Below are positions 34,189-45,226 of a stretch of DNA of 64,000 bases, in pieces; position 1 is the stretch's first letter, and every line of letters starts with the position of its first letter. Origin of the DNA: Pedobacter cryoconitis (GTDB lineage: Bacteria > Bacteroidota > Bacteroidia > Sphingobacteriales > Sphingobacteriaceae); assembly GCF_014200605.1 (NCBI RefSeq), contig NZ_JACHCE010000011.1:1-64000 (forward strand), given 5' to 3'. A program made the translations under genes and the position numbers. Under the pieces are notes generated by a model. That model worked only from the letters and a program-made list of their open reading frames with translations, was not told where the DNA came from and made no database searches.

Positions 34189-35778
34189 TTATATATGCCT
34201 TGACTGGTAATTTCTAACGATAAAGCTCACTAAGACTAAAATTATATTTAAGCCAGGCAGCACGCTGATATAAACCAAATGGTTATCATGTGGGGCACCG
34301 CCCAGATAATCAGTTATTGGTAGCTTGTTTACAGCAGAATAAGTCAGCATAAAGAAAATGATTTCATACAATTTCTTTCCTTCTGTTATAATTCCAAGGC
34401 ATACCGCTAGTAAAATGATAAGAACTGATCCATTGATAATATTTACCACTGCAAATAGATCTGAAATGATAGCATAACGTACAATTACTGGTAGTGCCAT
34501 TACCATTGCCACTATAATCCCGGATAGAATCTGGGCCGGTAATATCCTAAACAATGGCCTGTATGCGGCATAGCTAAAATAATGAAGCCTGTTTGTTTTC
34601 TCTTTTGTAGTTAGGTCTGACCAGCGGATCACCTGTAGAAATAACAACACAGGAAGCAGATAACTATGGGCGATAGGTAAAGAAACGAAAAACATAGCTA
34701 TCCATAAACCAGCGTTAACCAGCCATAACAATTGGTTCCCTTTCCTGATCATCAGCAGCAATTCGGTTTTTACAAATGGAAAAATGCTGTAATCAAAAAC
34801 TAAAGGGGGCAATAATGCCCTGCTGATTCCTACAGGTGAAATCATCTCCTTTTCATCACTAACTAAATCGGCTGTTAATTGGACTGGCTTATTGTTTTTC
34901 TTTGACACACTTTGTTTAAAGTCGAACCGGTGGAAAAAGAAAGAAGAAAAATAAACAAGTGCTAAACTGATACCTATCCATACTATACGGCTGAGCAAGA
35001 AGGGAAGTTGCCAGTTAACCCCTTCAAAAACAAACACTTGAAAATCTTGCTTACCTCTAAAGATAAATCCAAAAGAAGTGTCATTGATATGGGTGTGAAA
35101 TTGCGAGTTAATTGCGTTCGTGATACTATTGGTGATGACCTTTAAACCAAATGGGTCAAGCAATGTGATCAGGCTGTCTGCTCCCTGAATTTTGATAGAA
35201 GCCATTGTAAAACCAAATATAAAAAAGTACACAATAAACTGTAAAATACTCTTTCTGTCTAAGAATACTTCTGCAACTACAGCCATTGAAGCGACTAAAG
35301 ACATAGCCGGAACAGCAAAAATCAGGTATGGATAAAGAAAAGCTGAAAAGACAAAAGGATAATCAGTACCACGTACAAAAAACATAATTATGCTGACAAG
35401 GAAAGTACAGCCAGTAATTGTTAAAAGCACCAGGAAATTACTTAATTGCTTGCTGAACAGGTAACTGAAATTAGAAATAGGAGTGGATGCAATGATTAGA
35501 CCGACCTCAGTTTCTATATCTTTTTTTATACTATTATTGACCAGAAGAAAACCATACATAGAAAGCATGACGGTGGTCATTATCCCCGATATATAGCCGG
35601 CCCATGCCGAATTATAAGCCCCTTTGAAACCTGGAACATCCAGTGTGGTATATTTCGCAGTATGAAGCGGCACAAATAAATAAGCAATATAAACGGTAAC
35701 TACCAGGGTAATAAGAAAGGAATAACTACGTGTGCGTTGCAGATAGTCTGCCTTGATAATATTGTAGAAGTATTTCAC
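34189..35778 (-). CDS. ABC-2 type membrane permease
   Basis: 529 residues, about 11-12 hydrophobic helices in two groups (roughly 20-290 and 330-525). The start overlaps the end of the ATPase operon arrangement: it begins 3 bp after the ATPase stop, so the two form one exporter. The substrate is unknown. No periplasmic domain of the MacB kind is seen. Confidence 0.8.
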   Translation of the reverse strand: MKYFYNIIKADYLQRTRSYSFLITLVVTVYIAYLFVPLHTAKYTTLDVPGFKGAYNSAWAGYISGIMTTVMLSMYGFLLVNNSIKKDIETEVGLIIASTPISNFSYLFSKQLSNFLVLLTITGCTFLVSIIMFFVRGTDYPFVFSAFLYPYLIFAVPAMSLVASMAVVAEVFLDRKSILQFIVYFFIFGFTMASIKIQGADSLITLLDPFGLKVITNSITNAINSQFHTHINDTSFGFIFRGKQDFQVFVFEGVNWQLPFLLSRIVWIGISLALVYFSSFFFHRFDFKQSVSKKNNKPVQLTADLVSDEKEMISPVGISRALLPPLVFDYSIFPFVKTELLLMIRKGNQLLWLVNAGLWIAMFFVSLPIAHSYLLPVLLFLQVIRWSDLTTKEKTNRLHYFSYAAYRPLFRILPAQILSGIIVAMVMALPVIVRYAIISDLFAVVNIINGSVLIILLAVCLGIITEGKKLYEIIFFMLTYSAVNKLPITDYLGGAPHDNHLVYISVLPGLNIILVLVSFIVRNYQSRHI

Positions 35779-35781
35779 AGG

Positions 35782-36654
35782 CTAGGCTTTGTTTTGAGTT
35801 AAAAATAAATAAGAATCCTCTAAACTTGCCTTTGCAGCCACAGAGCCAGGCACAACGTCATTGCCACGGCTAATATAACGTACGCGGACCTGATCCTGCT
35901 GTCTGCCGGTATCAATTACACTGTATCTGCTTTTAAACGAAGCTAAATCAGCAGCAGGTAAAAGTACCTCAAAGACTTGACCTTCCGCGTATTTCATGAT
36001 ATCCTGCTGGCTGCCTTTGGTGATCAGCCTGCCGCTTTGCATCACTGCCACTTCATCTGCTATAGTTTCAATGTCCGATACAATATGTGATGAAAGTATA
36101 ATAATACAATCATCGGCAAGATCTGTAATCAGCTGACGAAACCGCACACGTTCTTCGGGATCAAGCCCAACAGTAGGCTCGTCAAATATTAATACTTTCG
36201 GGTCATTCAGCAAAGCCTGGGCGATGCCAATACGTTGTCTCATCCCACCAGAATAAGTTCCAATAGGTCTTTTTGCATCTGCAGTCAGGTTTACACCTTC
36301 AAGAAGCATATCTATACGCTGGTTCAACCCTTTACCGCCAATCCCCTTCATCGCAGCGATATAATTCAGAAATTCATAAGCATTCAGGTTAGGGTAGACA
36401 CCAAAATCCTGTGGCAGGTAACCCAGCACTTTGCGGATATGGTCAGGACTGCTCACAATATCGACACCATCAAAAAACAAAGTGCCTTCTGTTGGCTGGC
36501 TGATGGTCGCAATAATTTTCATCAGTGTTGATTTGCCTGCTCCATTTGGTCCTAACAGGCCTAAAATTCCTTTTTCAAGGGTGATAGAATAGTCTGAAAG
36601 CCCTGTTTTATGTTTGTTGTATTTCTTGGTAAGATTTTTAATTTCTAAAGTCAT
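35782..36654 (-). CDS. ABC transporter ATP-binding protein
   Basis: 290 residues. Walker A GPNGAGKST at 35-43, Q-loop near 82, signature YSGGMRQR at 134-141, Walker B LIFDEPTVGLD at 155-165 and H-loop SSH near 193. The C-terminal extension resembles drug or antibiotic exporters. It is followed after 3 bp by the permease at 34189-35778, so they work as a pair. Confidence 0.92.
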   Translation of the reverse strand: MTLEIKNLTKKYNKHKTGLSDYSITLEKGILGLLGPNGAGKSTLMKIIATISQPTEGTLFFDGVDIVSSPDHIRKVLGYLPQDFGVYPNLNAYEFLNYIAAMKGIGGKGLNQRIDMLLEGVNLTADAKRPIGTYSGGMRQRIGIAQALLNDPKVLIFDEPTVGLDPEERVRFRQLITDLADDCIIILSSHIVSDIETIADEVAVMQSGRLITKGSQQDIMKYAEGQVFEVLLPAADLASFKSRYSVIDTGRQQDQVRVRYISRGNDVVPGSVAAKASLEDSYLFLTQNKA

Positions 36655-37129
36655 AGGTTGATTTATAGGTTTTAGATAGTGTAGCCCATGTTAAGTTACA
36701 TGCCTGTTAAAATAAATAAATAACATTACAATCAAATATTCATTTGAAAATAATAGGTTTTGCAAGGTTAATGGGCAATCATTAACCATTAATCGATTTT
36801 ATAGCGGATCAGTTCAGCACTTATTGTCTCTGAATTTCAAATTATTTCAAACGCTTGAAATGATAGAAAACCGCCCTTTAGGCCGTTTTTGAAGATTTAG
36901 CTTAATCCATTTAGACTGCTGTTGTTTAATTTCAATTCCTAATCAAACTAAACCAAATATATCATGATGAATTCACTAAAACTCTCTCAGAGATGCAAAC
37001 ATCCCTATGCACCCCCTTCTAATTTGCAAATTAATCGGGTGCTCCCTGTATAAGTTAAGCTATAAGTTAATGGTATTTCCGATTCCAAAATTGGATTAAA
37101 CAAGCAAATCAACCAAATATTTAAAAATT
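36655..37129. other. Divergent promoter region between the ABC exporter and the SusC gene
   Basis: A 475 bp gap that must drive both directions. A 29-codon frame at about 36964-37053 (MMNSLKL...) is open but has no supporting features. No long inverted repeats are evident, and no sigma/anti-sigma gene pair adjoins this SusC gene. Confidence 0.4.
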
Positions 37130-40100
37130 ATGGATAAACTTTACAACTATTTATTATGTATTTCGTTGTGCTGTTCCCTTTCCTTTTCTGCTTTGGCACA
37201 ACAGAAAATAACAGGTACAGTGAGAGACATTAAGGGATTACCCTTGCCAGGGGTGAGTGTTAAAATCAAAGACACCAAAACAGGTACATTCACTAATTCT
37301 AATGGCCAATACAGTATTTCTTCAACTGATAACAAAAGTATTATTGTCTTCAGTTTTGTGGGCTTCCTTCCTAAAGAATTTTCAATCAACGGAAAACCGA
37401 CGATAAATGTAACACTGGACGAAGATGCTCAGGGGTTAAATGAAGTTGTGGTTGTTGGTTATGGTACACAAAAAAAGGTGAACCTTACAGGTTCTGTCGC
37501 ACAAATCAGCGGAGATGTGCTCACCAACAGGCCTGTTCCCAATGCAATTGCTGCACTTCAGGGAATTTCGCCCGGCGTAACCATTACCAGAAACAGCGGT
37601 AAGCCCGGTGCAGAAAACTACGGCTTACGTATACGTGGTTTCTCATCTGCCAATGATACTAAAGCGCTGGTATTGGTAGACGGAGTAGAAATGGACCTTG
37701 CACTTGTGAACCCTGATGATATTGAAAATATCTCTGTGCTAAAGGATGCAGCTGCAGCCTCTATTTATGGCGCAAGGGCAGCTGGAGGCGTAGTTTTGGT
37801 AACCACCAAAAAATCTACAAGTGGTAAAACAAGAATTAATTTCAGCAATAACTTTAGTTTAAATATTACTGCCAGACAACCAAAACGTTTAAACTCGTGG
37901 GATGAACAGGCGCTTATTGACGAAGCCAGGTTTAACGCCACAGGGGCAAGAGAATTTACCGATGAGCAGGTCGAGTGGCTTAAAAACCCAAACTTTAGCT
38001 ACAGACCAAGTCTTACCGCAGACCGCTGGGATTATTATGCCAATACCGACTGGATTAAAGAAGGAATGAGCAAGGTGAACCCTTCACAAAACTATGCGCT
38101 GTCAGTGGGTGGCGGAAAACAGGAACTGAATTATTTATTATCCGGATCTTACTATAAACGTGATGGAGTATTGCGTTATGGACCTGATGATAATTCAAGA
38201 CAAAACCTGCGTTTATCCGTAAATTCTCAGGTCAATAAATATCTGAGTATAGGCCTGATAGCGGGTTATGTAAATTCAACAATTCATGAAAACTCTTATG
38301 ATACAGGTAATATCATTGATTTGTTATACCGTGTCCGCACCAGACAACCTGTTTTTACGCCAGCCGAAGATGTAACCGGTCAGCAATATAATGGTGACTT
38401 GCAGTTAAACCCTATTGACATCGAGAAAAATGCAGGGGTCAAAACAAGCAGTTACGAAAGCTATACCGGAAAACTAAGCCTGAATATTAAAAATCTGGTT
38501 AAAGGGCTGGCCTTTGATTTTTCAGCTTCCAGAAATCAGGATATGTATAACATGAGATCAGAAAAAAGAACACTGATCTGGTATGGTAGAAGTACTAATA
38601 CGATAAGAAATTCAATGAATACGCCTAATCAGCTTGATCTGACAAAGAATAAAGGCTATCAGGATAACCTGACTGGTCAGTTTACTTACGACTTGCAGCT
38701 TGCTGATAAACACAACTTTAAATTACTGGGTGGTGCGTCATTTGAACAATACCGGAAAGATGAAGCTTCGGCAAGTGCAACCAATATGGTGAGCAATGAT
38801 TTCTTCAGTCTGAATTTCGGTGATCCTGCAAATAAAACAAATAGTGATAAAATAGAAACATGGGCTATTGGTTCTCTTTTTGGCAGGTTGAACTATAATT
38901 ATGATGGCAAATACTTATTTGAAGCCGTATTAAGACGTGACGGTAGTTCCCGTTTAGCTCCGGATAACCGTTATCAGATATTCCCTGCATTTTCTGGGGG
39001 ATGGCGTATCAGTGAAGAGCCATTCTTTAAAAATAATGTGCGTTTCGTAGACAATTTAAAAATACGCGGATCGTGGGGACAGCAAGGAAACGGTTCTGTT
39101 TTAGGGTTGTATGACTACATTACACTAATCACCAGTGGATTAACCGTTACCGATCAGCCAAACCTGGTTTTCAATGGAACAAAAGCACAGTATTTATTTC
39201 AGAAAGATTTAGCTTCCAAAAATAAAACATGGGAAACTGTTGAATCAAGTAATATTGGTATTGATGCCAGCCTGTTTAAAAACAGGTTAACCATTACAGC
39301 TGAATACTATCAAAAGTATAATAAAAATATGCTTGCCACCTTAAACCTGCCAAGTATTATTGGCGTAGGGATTCCAAGCAGTAATGTTGGGGAATTGAAA
39401 AGCTGGGGTTCAGAGCTTGAAATTAAATGGAGAGATATATTCAAAAATGGTGATTACCATATCGGTTTAAGCATTGCTGATAATCAGAATAAACTAACCA
39501 AATACGATGGTAAAAACTCTATCGGTTCTGGAGGCAGAATAGGCCTGCTGCAAGGATATCCTTTAAATAGTATCTGGGGATATAAAACTGATGGCTATTT
39601 CCAGACTCAGGCAGAGGCCGATGCTTATAAAGCTAAAGTGAAATACCCATTTTTTGCAAGTCCGGGACCAGGCGATGTCAAATATAAAGACTTAGACGGC
39701 AGCGGGGTGATTGATGCGGGCGGGGGTACACCAGAAAAACCAGGGGATTTAGTGTATCTGGGTAATACGAACCCAAGATATACTTTTGGAATAGACCTGG
39801 GTGCAACCTGGAAAGGATTTGATTTCTCTGTGTTTTTCCAGGGAGTTCTGAAACGTTCTTTCTTAATTGAAGAAAATACGCTGTCACCAATTCTGGGGAC
39901 TTCAAATATGCCATGGACTATACATCAGGACCACTGGACACCGGATAATCCTGATGCCTTTTTCCCACGCATGTATCAAACCAGCGCCCATAATTTCAGG
40001 CCTTCAGATAAATGGGTTCAGAATGGAAGTTATATCCGTCTGAAAAATGTTCAGCTGGGTTATACCTTCAAAGTGAACAGGAAATATATTCAGAATCTTA

Positions 40101-40249
40101 AAGTGTATTTCTCTTGTCAGGACCTGTTTGAAAGTACTAAGGTACTTAGTGTATTTGATCCGGAGGCCGGAGGTGATAAGAATGATGTAAGCGCGTCAAC
40201 TTATCCTTTCTACCGCTCAGTGTCATTCGGAGTGAATATCACTTTATAA
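37130..40249 (+). CDS. SusC/RagA-type TonB-linked outer-membrane protein
   Basis: 1039 residues with a signal peptide (cut near ALAQQKI), a carboxypeptidase-regulatory-like domain (about 25-105), a TonB box-like NEVVVVGYGTQKK, a plug domain with RIRGFSSAND and ISVLKDAAAASIYGARAAGGVVLVTTKK, and a long beta barrel ending in SFGVNITL. It imports oligosaccharides together with the SusD lipoprotein that follows 26 bp later. It is the first gene of the polysaccharide utilization locus. Confidence 0.95.
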   Translation: MDKLYNYLLCISLCCSLSFSALAQQKITGTVRDIKGLPLPGVSVKIKDTKTGTFTNSNGQYSISSTDNKSIIVFSFVGFLPKEFSINGKPTINVTLDEDAQGLNEVVVVGYGTQKKVNLTGSVAQISGDVLTNRPVPNAIAALQGISPGVTITRNSGKPGAENYGLRIRGFSSANDTKALVLVDGVEMDLALVNPDDIENISVLKDAAAASIYGARAAGGVVLVTTKKSTSGKTRINFSNNFSLNITARQPKRLNSWDEQALIDEARFNATGAREFTDEQVEWLKNPNFSYRPSLTADRWDYYANTDWIKEGMSKVNPSQNYALSVGGGKQELNYLLSGSYYKRDGVLRYGPDDNSRQNLRLSVNSQVNKYLSIGLIAGYVNSTIHENSYDTGNIIDLLYRVRTRQPVFTPAEDVTGQQYNGDLQLNPIDIEKNAGVKTSSYESYTGKLSLNIKNLVKGLAFDFSASRNQDMYNMRSEKRTLIWYGRSTNTIRNSMNTPNQLDLTKNKGYQDNLTGQFTYDLQLADKHNFKLLGGASFEQYRKDEASASATNMVSNDFFSLNFGDPANKTNSDKIETWAIGSLFGRLNYNYDGKYLFEAVLRRDGSSRLAPDNRYQIFPAFSGGWRISEEPFFKNNVRFVDNLKIRGSWGQQGNGSVLGLYDYITLITSGLTVTDQPNLVFNGTKAQYLFQKDLASKNKTWETVESSNIGIDASLFKNRLTITAEYYQKYNKNMLATLNLPSIIGVGIPSSNVGELKSWGSELEIKWRDIFKNGDYHIGLSIADNQNKLTKYDGKNSIGSGGRIGLLQGYPLNSIWGYKTDGYFQTQAEADAYKAKVKYPFFASPGPGDVKYKDLDGSGVIDAGGGTPEKPGDLVYLGNTNPRYTFGIDLGATWKGFDFSVFFQGVLKRSFLIEENTLSPILGTSNMPWTIHQDHWTPDNPDAFFPRMYQTSAHNFRPSDKWVQNGSYIRLKNVQLGYTFKVNRKYIQNLKVYFSCQDLFESTKVLSVFDPEAGGDKNDVSASTYPFYRSVSFGVNITL

Positions 40250-40275
40250 TGGTTTATCCTTAAATAAAACGTAAG

Positions 40276-41931
40276 ATGAAAAAATATAACCTACTACTGA
40301 TCTGTATTCTGATAGTTACAGCGATCAATATCAGTTGTAAAAAGCTGGACAGATTGCCAGAAACATCTTTTACAGATGATAAATTTTGGAATACAGAAAA
40401 TGATTTAATCAATGCTGCCAACAGGATGTATGAACAACTGATCGGTTATTCAATTGATAACCGCGGAGATGATAATGTGAATCAGTCCGGCTTAAATATA
40501 GTGAGTAATGGTAACCGCGGGGTGACAGGTAATAGTGACGACTGGACAGTTCCATACAGACAGATTTTTACAGCGAATAACATTCTTGAAAAAGCTGGGA
40601 AAGCACAGGTGCCCGATGCCGTTAAAAACAGATATTTTGCTGAAGCCCGTTTTTTCAGGGCATACGCCTATGCAGCTTTAGTACAGAAATATGGAGATGT
40701 ACCGTTGCTGTTAAAAACACTGACCATTGAATCGCCAGAATTAAATATGCCGCGTACTGAAAGGACAAAAGTTGTACAGTCAATTTACGATGATCTTGAC
40801 TATGCAGCACTTTGGTTACCCACAAGAGCAGCGCTGCCTGCTGCCCAATACGGCAGAGTGACTAAGAGTGCAGCATGGGCTTTAAAAGCAAGAGTTGCTT
40901 TAAATGAAGGAACAAGAGGTAAGTTTTTTAATACACCAAATTATCAGCAGGATCTGCAGATTGCCATACAGGCAGCAACAGCGGTAATGGGGCAGGGGCA
41001 CGGTCTATTTGCAAATTACCAGGGCATGTTTACCCATGACGGAGAAGGTGCAGGCAATACGGAGAATGTTTTTGTCAAACTTTATGGATTGACAGCAGCA
41101 TTGGGTTTAACACATAATACGTCAAGAGATCTTGAAAACGGAAGGATTGCGCCTACCCGTAATCTGATCCGTATCTTTTTATACAAAGATGGTTTGCCTG
41201 CTTACAATACTGATAATACACCATCGGGAACAAAATCGGCATTTTTTGTAAATGAGAAAGATGAAATTAATTACAATACAATTCTGGATAACCGTGACCC
41301 GCGAATTACAACTTTAGTTTACAGAAGTGGGGAACAGTCTTATCAAAGAGCCTGGGTTCCGGGAACGTCATTAGGTACAAGATCTGCTTTTGCAGCGAAA
41401 AAAGGGTTTAATACAGTAGACTGGGTAACCAATAACAATGCAACTGTCCATAAACCATTAATCCGTTATGCCGAAGTTTTATTGATCTATGCAGAGGCGA
41501 AATATGAACTGGACGGTGCAATTAACGATGCAGACCTGAACTTAACAGTCAATGCTTTAAGAACAAGAGCTGGTTTAACAGTTAAATTAACTAACGCATT
41601 TGTAACAGCGAATAACCTGAGCATGCGGGAAGAAATCAGAAGGGAAAGAACAGTAGAACTGTGTTTAGAAGGTTTCCGTTACAATGATTTGCTACGCTGG
41701 AAAATTGCCGAAACGGTATTGCCAAAAGCTTTGCTGGGCGCTAAATACAATGCTGCTGAATGGGTAGGGACCCCTGCTGCTTCTTTAAACCTGAATGCAG
41801 ATAAGATTCTGGTAGTTGAAGATGCTTCTAAAAGAACTTTTGACCCGGGAAGAGATTATTTATACCCTGTACCCTTACAGGAGATCTCCTTAAGTGGAAA
41901 TAGTGTCGTACAAAACCCGGGTTGGAATTGA
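40276..41931 (+). CDS. RagB/SusD-type glycan-binding lipoprotein
   Basis: 551 residues; lipobox with Cys21 (AINISCKK). SusD features: YFAEARFFRAYAYAALVQKYGDVPLLLKTL, PRTERTKVVQSIYDDLDYAALWLP, and the C-terminal LCLEGFRYNDLLRW and YLYPVPLQEI. It lies on the cell surface and lids the SusC barrel. Spacing of 26 bp after SusC is typical of a PUL operon. Confidence 0.95.
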   Translation: MKKYNLLLICILIVTAINISCKKLDRLPETSFTDDKFWNTENDLINAANRMYEQLIGYSIDNRGDDNVNQSGLNIVSNGNRGVTGNSDDWTVPYRQIFTANNILEKAGKAQVPDAVKNRYFAEARFFRAYAYAALVQKYGDVPLLLKTLTIESPELNMPRTERTKVVQSIYDDLDYAALWLPTRAALPAAQYGRVTKSAAWALKARVALNEGTRGKFFNTPNYQQDLQIAIQAATAVMGQGHGLFANYQGMFTHDGEGAGNTENVFVKLYGLTAALGLTHNTSRDLENGRIAPTRNLIRIFLYKDGLPAYNTDNTPSGTKSAFFVNEKDEINYNTILDNRDPRITTLVYRSGEQSYQRAWVPGTSLGTRSAFAAKKGFNTVDWVTNNNATVHKPLIRYAEVLLIYAEAKYELDGAINDADLNLTVNALRTRAGLTVKLTNAFVTANNLSMREEIRRERTVELCLEGFRYNDLLRWKIAETVLPKALLGAKYNAAEWVGTPAASLNLNADKILVVEDASKRTFDPGRDYLYPVPLQEISLSGNSVVQNPGWN

Positions 41932-42003
41932 TAAAAAAACAGGCTGGAATTAATAAAAAGACTGAAGGTTTGATACAAAATCCTTCTTAATAATCTTAAA
42001 AAT

Positions 42004-42525
42004 ATGAATAAAGCAATTATATATCTATCCGCTTTTGCATTGACTGCCGCTATTTTCACAGCCTGTAAAAAGGATGAGGATAACGGTAAAAAAGGCCTGC
42101 CGGAATTTGATAATTATTATTATGCAGGCTTTCTGCCCTGGAATAATACAGGTACTGAGTCTGTATTGCGTACTCAAACTAAATTGGTGAAGTTTCCGGT
42201 TCAGTTTAACTCTGCTTTTGTACGGGACTTTGATGCGGCAGCCTTTTATACTTTAGTGACTACAGGAATCACAAATCCTGCAGTTGCAGGACAGGATTTT
42301 AATATCGTTGATAAAAATGGAAATACGATAACGGCAGCGAATGCTATATATTCGCTGAATTTTCCACAGGCAAAAAAAACGGTAGATACTATCTATATTA
42401 AGGTCCTGAATAGTCCGGTTGCCGGAACAAGAAAAATAGAAATAGACCTGGTGAAAAATGCGAATGATAAATATACTGTTGGGACCTTTTCACAATCCTA
42501 TATCCGCTTTCTTGAAATAAAATAA
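42004..42525 (+). CDS. PUL surface lipoprotein, hypothetical
   Basis: 173 residues, lipobox with Cys21 (AAIFTACKKDED). The rest is beta-rich with a C-terminal IRFLEIK. Its position after SusD suggests a SusE-like or DUF4843-like glycan-binding lipoprotein, but I cannot name the family with confidence. Confidence 0.75.
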   Translation: MNKAIIYLSAFALTAAIFTACKKDEDNGKKGLPEFDNYYYAGFLPWNNTGTESVLRTQTKLVKFPVQFNSAFVRDFDAAAFYTLVTTGITNPAVAGQDFNIVDKNGNTITAANAIYSLNFPQAKKTVDTIYIKVLNSPVAGTRKIEIDLVKNANDKYTVGTFSQSYIRFLEIK

Positions 42526-42544
42526 ATAAACTAATCCCTGAATT

Positions 42545-45226
42545 TTGAAATATAATTGCCGACACCTTATCTCCCTATTGATACCATGCATGTTCACATG
42601 CGTATCCAGTAGCTACGCTCAAAACAAAACGACAAAACTGATCAGTTTAAATGATCAATGGAAGTTTAGCAAAGACCAGTCTATAGGTCAGGCCCCTTCC
42701 CCGAATCTGAACTGGCAAAACCTGAGCATTCCGCATACGTGGAATGTTCAGGATATCATGGACGATGAACCTGGTTATTACAGGGGCACCGGCTGGTATA
42801 AAAGAAAGCTTAAGTTTAATGGACCTGTTAAAGACAAAGAAGTTTTCCTTGTCTTTAATGGGGTAAACCAGGAAGCCGAAATTTATGTCAACGGAAAACT
42901 TGCAGGAAGCCACATCGGTGGATATACCAGGTTCACTATTCCGGTTAGCCGTTTCCTGAATTATCAGGATGATGAGGTACAGGTGAAAGTAACGAACCGG
43001 TTTAATGAAGACATTGCTCCTTTAACAGCAGATTTTACTTTTTTTGGAGGTATTTACAGAAATGTGAACCTGCTGGTTACAGACCCTGTTCATTTCTCTG
43101 AAAATGATCATGGCAATACTTCGGGCGTATATGTGACTACACCTGAAGTATCAAATGAAACTGCAAGTGTTAAGGTGAAAAGCTTACTTGAAAATTCTTC
43201 AGCTGCAGCCTCTAAAATACAGGTACAAACTGAGCTGATAGACGCTGACGGAAAGGTAATTGCCACACAATCAAATATCCTGACCATCCCTGCTAAACAG
43301 TCTGTTGTTATTTCACAGGACTTTAAAAGTGTACAGAAACCTCATCTCTGGTCTCCGGAAGATCCGTATTTATATAAGGTGATTTCCAAAATTATAGCTG
43401 TTAAATCTAAAAATGTTTTAGATCAGGTTTCAAATCCACTGGGTTTTCGCTGGTTTAAATTTGACGCAGAAAAGGGATTTTTCTTAAATGGGAAATCGTT
43501 AAAACTGATGGGGGCAAGCCGTCATCAGGATTATAAAGATATGGGAAATGCTGTTCCTGATGCTTTACAGCTAAGAGATGTAGAATTACTGAAAAAAATG
43601 GGCGGTAATTTTCTAAGAGTTGCCCATTATCCTCAGGACCCTCAAATTCTGGAAGCTTGTGACCGTTTAGGTATTCTGGCCTCTGTAGAAATCCCGGTGA
43701 TCAATACAATTACAGAATCTGCTGCTTTTACGGAGAACTGCAAAAACATGCAGGTCGAGATGATCAGACAAAGTTTTAACCATCCGAGTGTGGTGATCTG
43801 GGCCTATATGAATGAGATTTTGCTGCGGCCTAAGTTTACAGACGATAAAAACAGACAAGCTACTTACTTTAAACATATCGTTCAGCTTGCACAAACGCTG
43901 GATAGCCTGACGCGGAAAGAAGATCCTTCGAGATATACAATGATAGCAAATCATGGTGCTTTTGATAGTTATCATAAAATAGGTCTGACTAAAATCCCTA
44001 TGATTGTTGGCTGGAACCTATATTCTGGCTGGTATTCAGGTAATATTGATGATTTTGGTAAATTCTTAGATCATCATCACAAAGAATTAGCAGATAAACC
44101 AATGCTGGTTACTGAATATGGTGCCGATGCAGATCCGCGTATCCATTCGTTTGCGCCAGTCAGGTTTGATAAGAGTCAGGAGTATGCCGTAAAATTCAAC
44201 CAGATTTATTTGAATGATATTCTCAAAAAACCTTTTGTAAGCGGGGCTATGGTCTGGAATTTAGCAGATTTTAATTCCGAAACCCGTGAAGAGACTATGC
44301 CTCATGTTAACAATAAAGGTTTGCTGACTTTAGGCCGGGAGCCAAAAGATATTTATTTTCTTTACCAGGCTTATTTGCTGAACAGACCATTTCTGAAAAT
44401 AGCGTCAGCAGCCTGGAAAAACAGAACAGGAATTGCCGATTCCGCAAGCTTATTCTCTACCCAGCCCCTGCAGGTGACGACCAATCTGAAAACAGCAGAA
44501 CTATTTTTAAATGGAAAAAGTTTAGGGCTGAAAGATGCAGTAGATCATGTCTGCACCTGGAATGTCCCTTTCGGCAACGGGTTGAATAAGTTAAAGGTTA
44601 CAGCAGGACAAAACAGCGATGAGCTTGATGTAGATTTTACCTTACAGCCATTCAATTTTACCGATGAGAACATTCCTGTAAAGGAGATGAATATTTTGCT
44701 GGGTTCAAAACGCTTTTATACAGACGAAACAGAACATCAGATCTGGATGCCGGATCAGCCTTATAAAAAAGGTAGCTGGGGATATATAGGAGGTGAAGCT
44801 TTTAAAGGTACGAATAACCGGATGTCTTATGGAAGTGATAAGAATATCCTGGAAACTGATCATGATCCGGTTTATCAAACCCAGCAGGTAAGTATCAAAC
44901 AATTCAGGTTTGATGTGCCCGATGGTGAATATGAACTGACGTTTCATTTTGCAGAATTGATTGGCGGGGCAACCAAAGAAGCCCTGGCTTATAATTTAGA
45001 TAATAACCATCAGAAAGAAGAGGTTAAACAGCGGATTTTTAGTGTAGACATTAACGGGGAGACCTTTTTGGAAAACCTCAACCTTGCTGCTGATTATGGA
45101 TATACAACTGCAGTAAAGAAAAAAACGCGCGTTACCGTGCAAGGTGGAAAGGGGATCATTTTAGATTTCAGACCAATAGCAGGGGTACCCGTATTAAACG
45201 CTTTACAGCTTAGAAAAATTTATTAA
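42545..45226 (+). CDS. GH2 glycoside hydrolase with malectin-like domain
   Basis: 893 residues from a TTG start, which is needed to keep the N-terminal signal peptide (LISLLIPCMFTCVSSSYAQ). GH2 architecture: sugar-binding domain (about 30-200), Ig-like domain, then the TIM barrel with acid/base Glu424 in WAYMNEI and nucleophile Glu524 in LVTEYGAD. The C-terminal malectin-like domain (about 715-893) binds carbohydrate. A beta-galactosidase or beta-glucuronidase type activity is likely; the substrate is unknown. It ends 1 bp into the next gene (TAATG). Confidence 0.9.
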   Translation: MKYNCRHLISLLIPCMFTCVSSSYAQNKTTKLISLNDQWKFSKDQSIGQAPSPNLNWQNLSIPHTWNVQDIMDDEPGYYRGTGWYKRKLKFNGPVKDKEVFLVFNGVNQEAEIYVNGKLAGSHIGGYTRFTIPVSRFLNYQDDEVQVKVTNRFNEDIAPLTADFTFFGGIYRNVNLLVTDPVHFSENDHGNTSGVYVTTPEVSNETASVKVKSLLENSSAAASKIQVQTELIDADGKVIATQSNILTIPAKQSVVISQDFKSVQKPHLWSPEDPYLYKVISKIIAVKSKNVLDQVSNPLGFRWFKFDAEKGFFLNGKSLKLMGASRHQDYKDMGNAVPDALQLRDVELLKKMGGNFLRVAHYPQDPQILEACDRLGILASVEIPVINTITESAAFTENCKNMQVEMIRQSFNHPSVVIWAYMNEILLRPKFTDDKNRQATYFKHIVQLAQTLDSLTRKEDPSRYTMIANHGAFDSYHKIGLTKIPMIVGWNLYSGWYSGNIDDFGKFLDHHHKELADKPMLVTEYGADADPRIHSFAPVRFDKSQEYAVKFNQIYLNDILKKPFVSGAMVWNLADFNSETREETMPHVNNKGLLTLGREPKDIYFLYQAYLLNRPFLKIASAAWKNRTGIADSASLFSTQPLQVTTNLKTAELFLNGKSLGLKDAVDHVCTWNVPFGNGLNKLKVTAGQNSDELDVDFTLQPFNFTDENIPVKEMNILLGSKRFYTDETEHQIWMPDQPYKKGSWGYIGGEAFKGTNNRMSYGSDKNILETDHDPVYQTQQVSIKQFRFDVPDGEYELTFHFAELIGGATKEALAYNLDNNHQKEEVKQRIFSVDINGETFLENLNLAADYGYTTAVKKKTRVTVQGGKGIILDFRPIAGVPVLNALQLRKIY

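Noticed and set aside
36964..37053. 29-codon leader peptide upstream of SusC
   Set aside because: Too short to judge, and no attenuator-type stem follows it.
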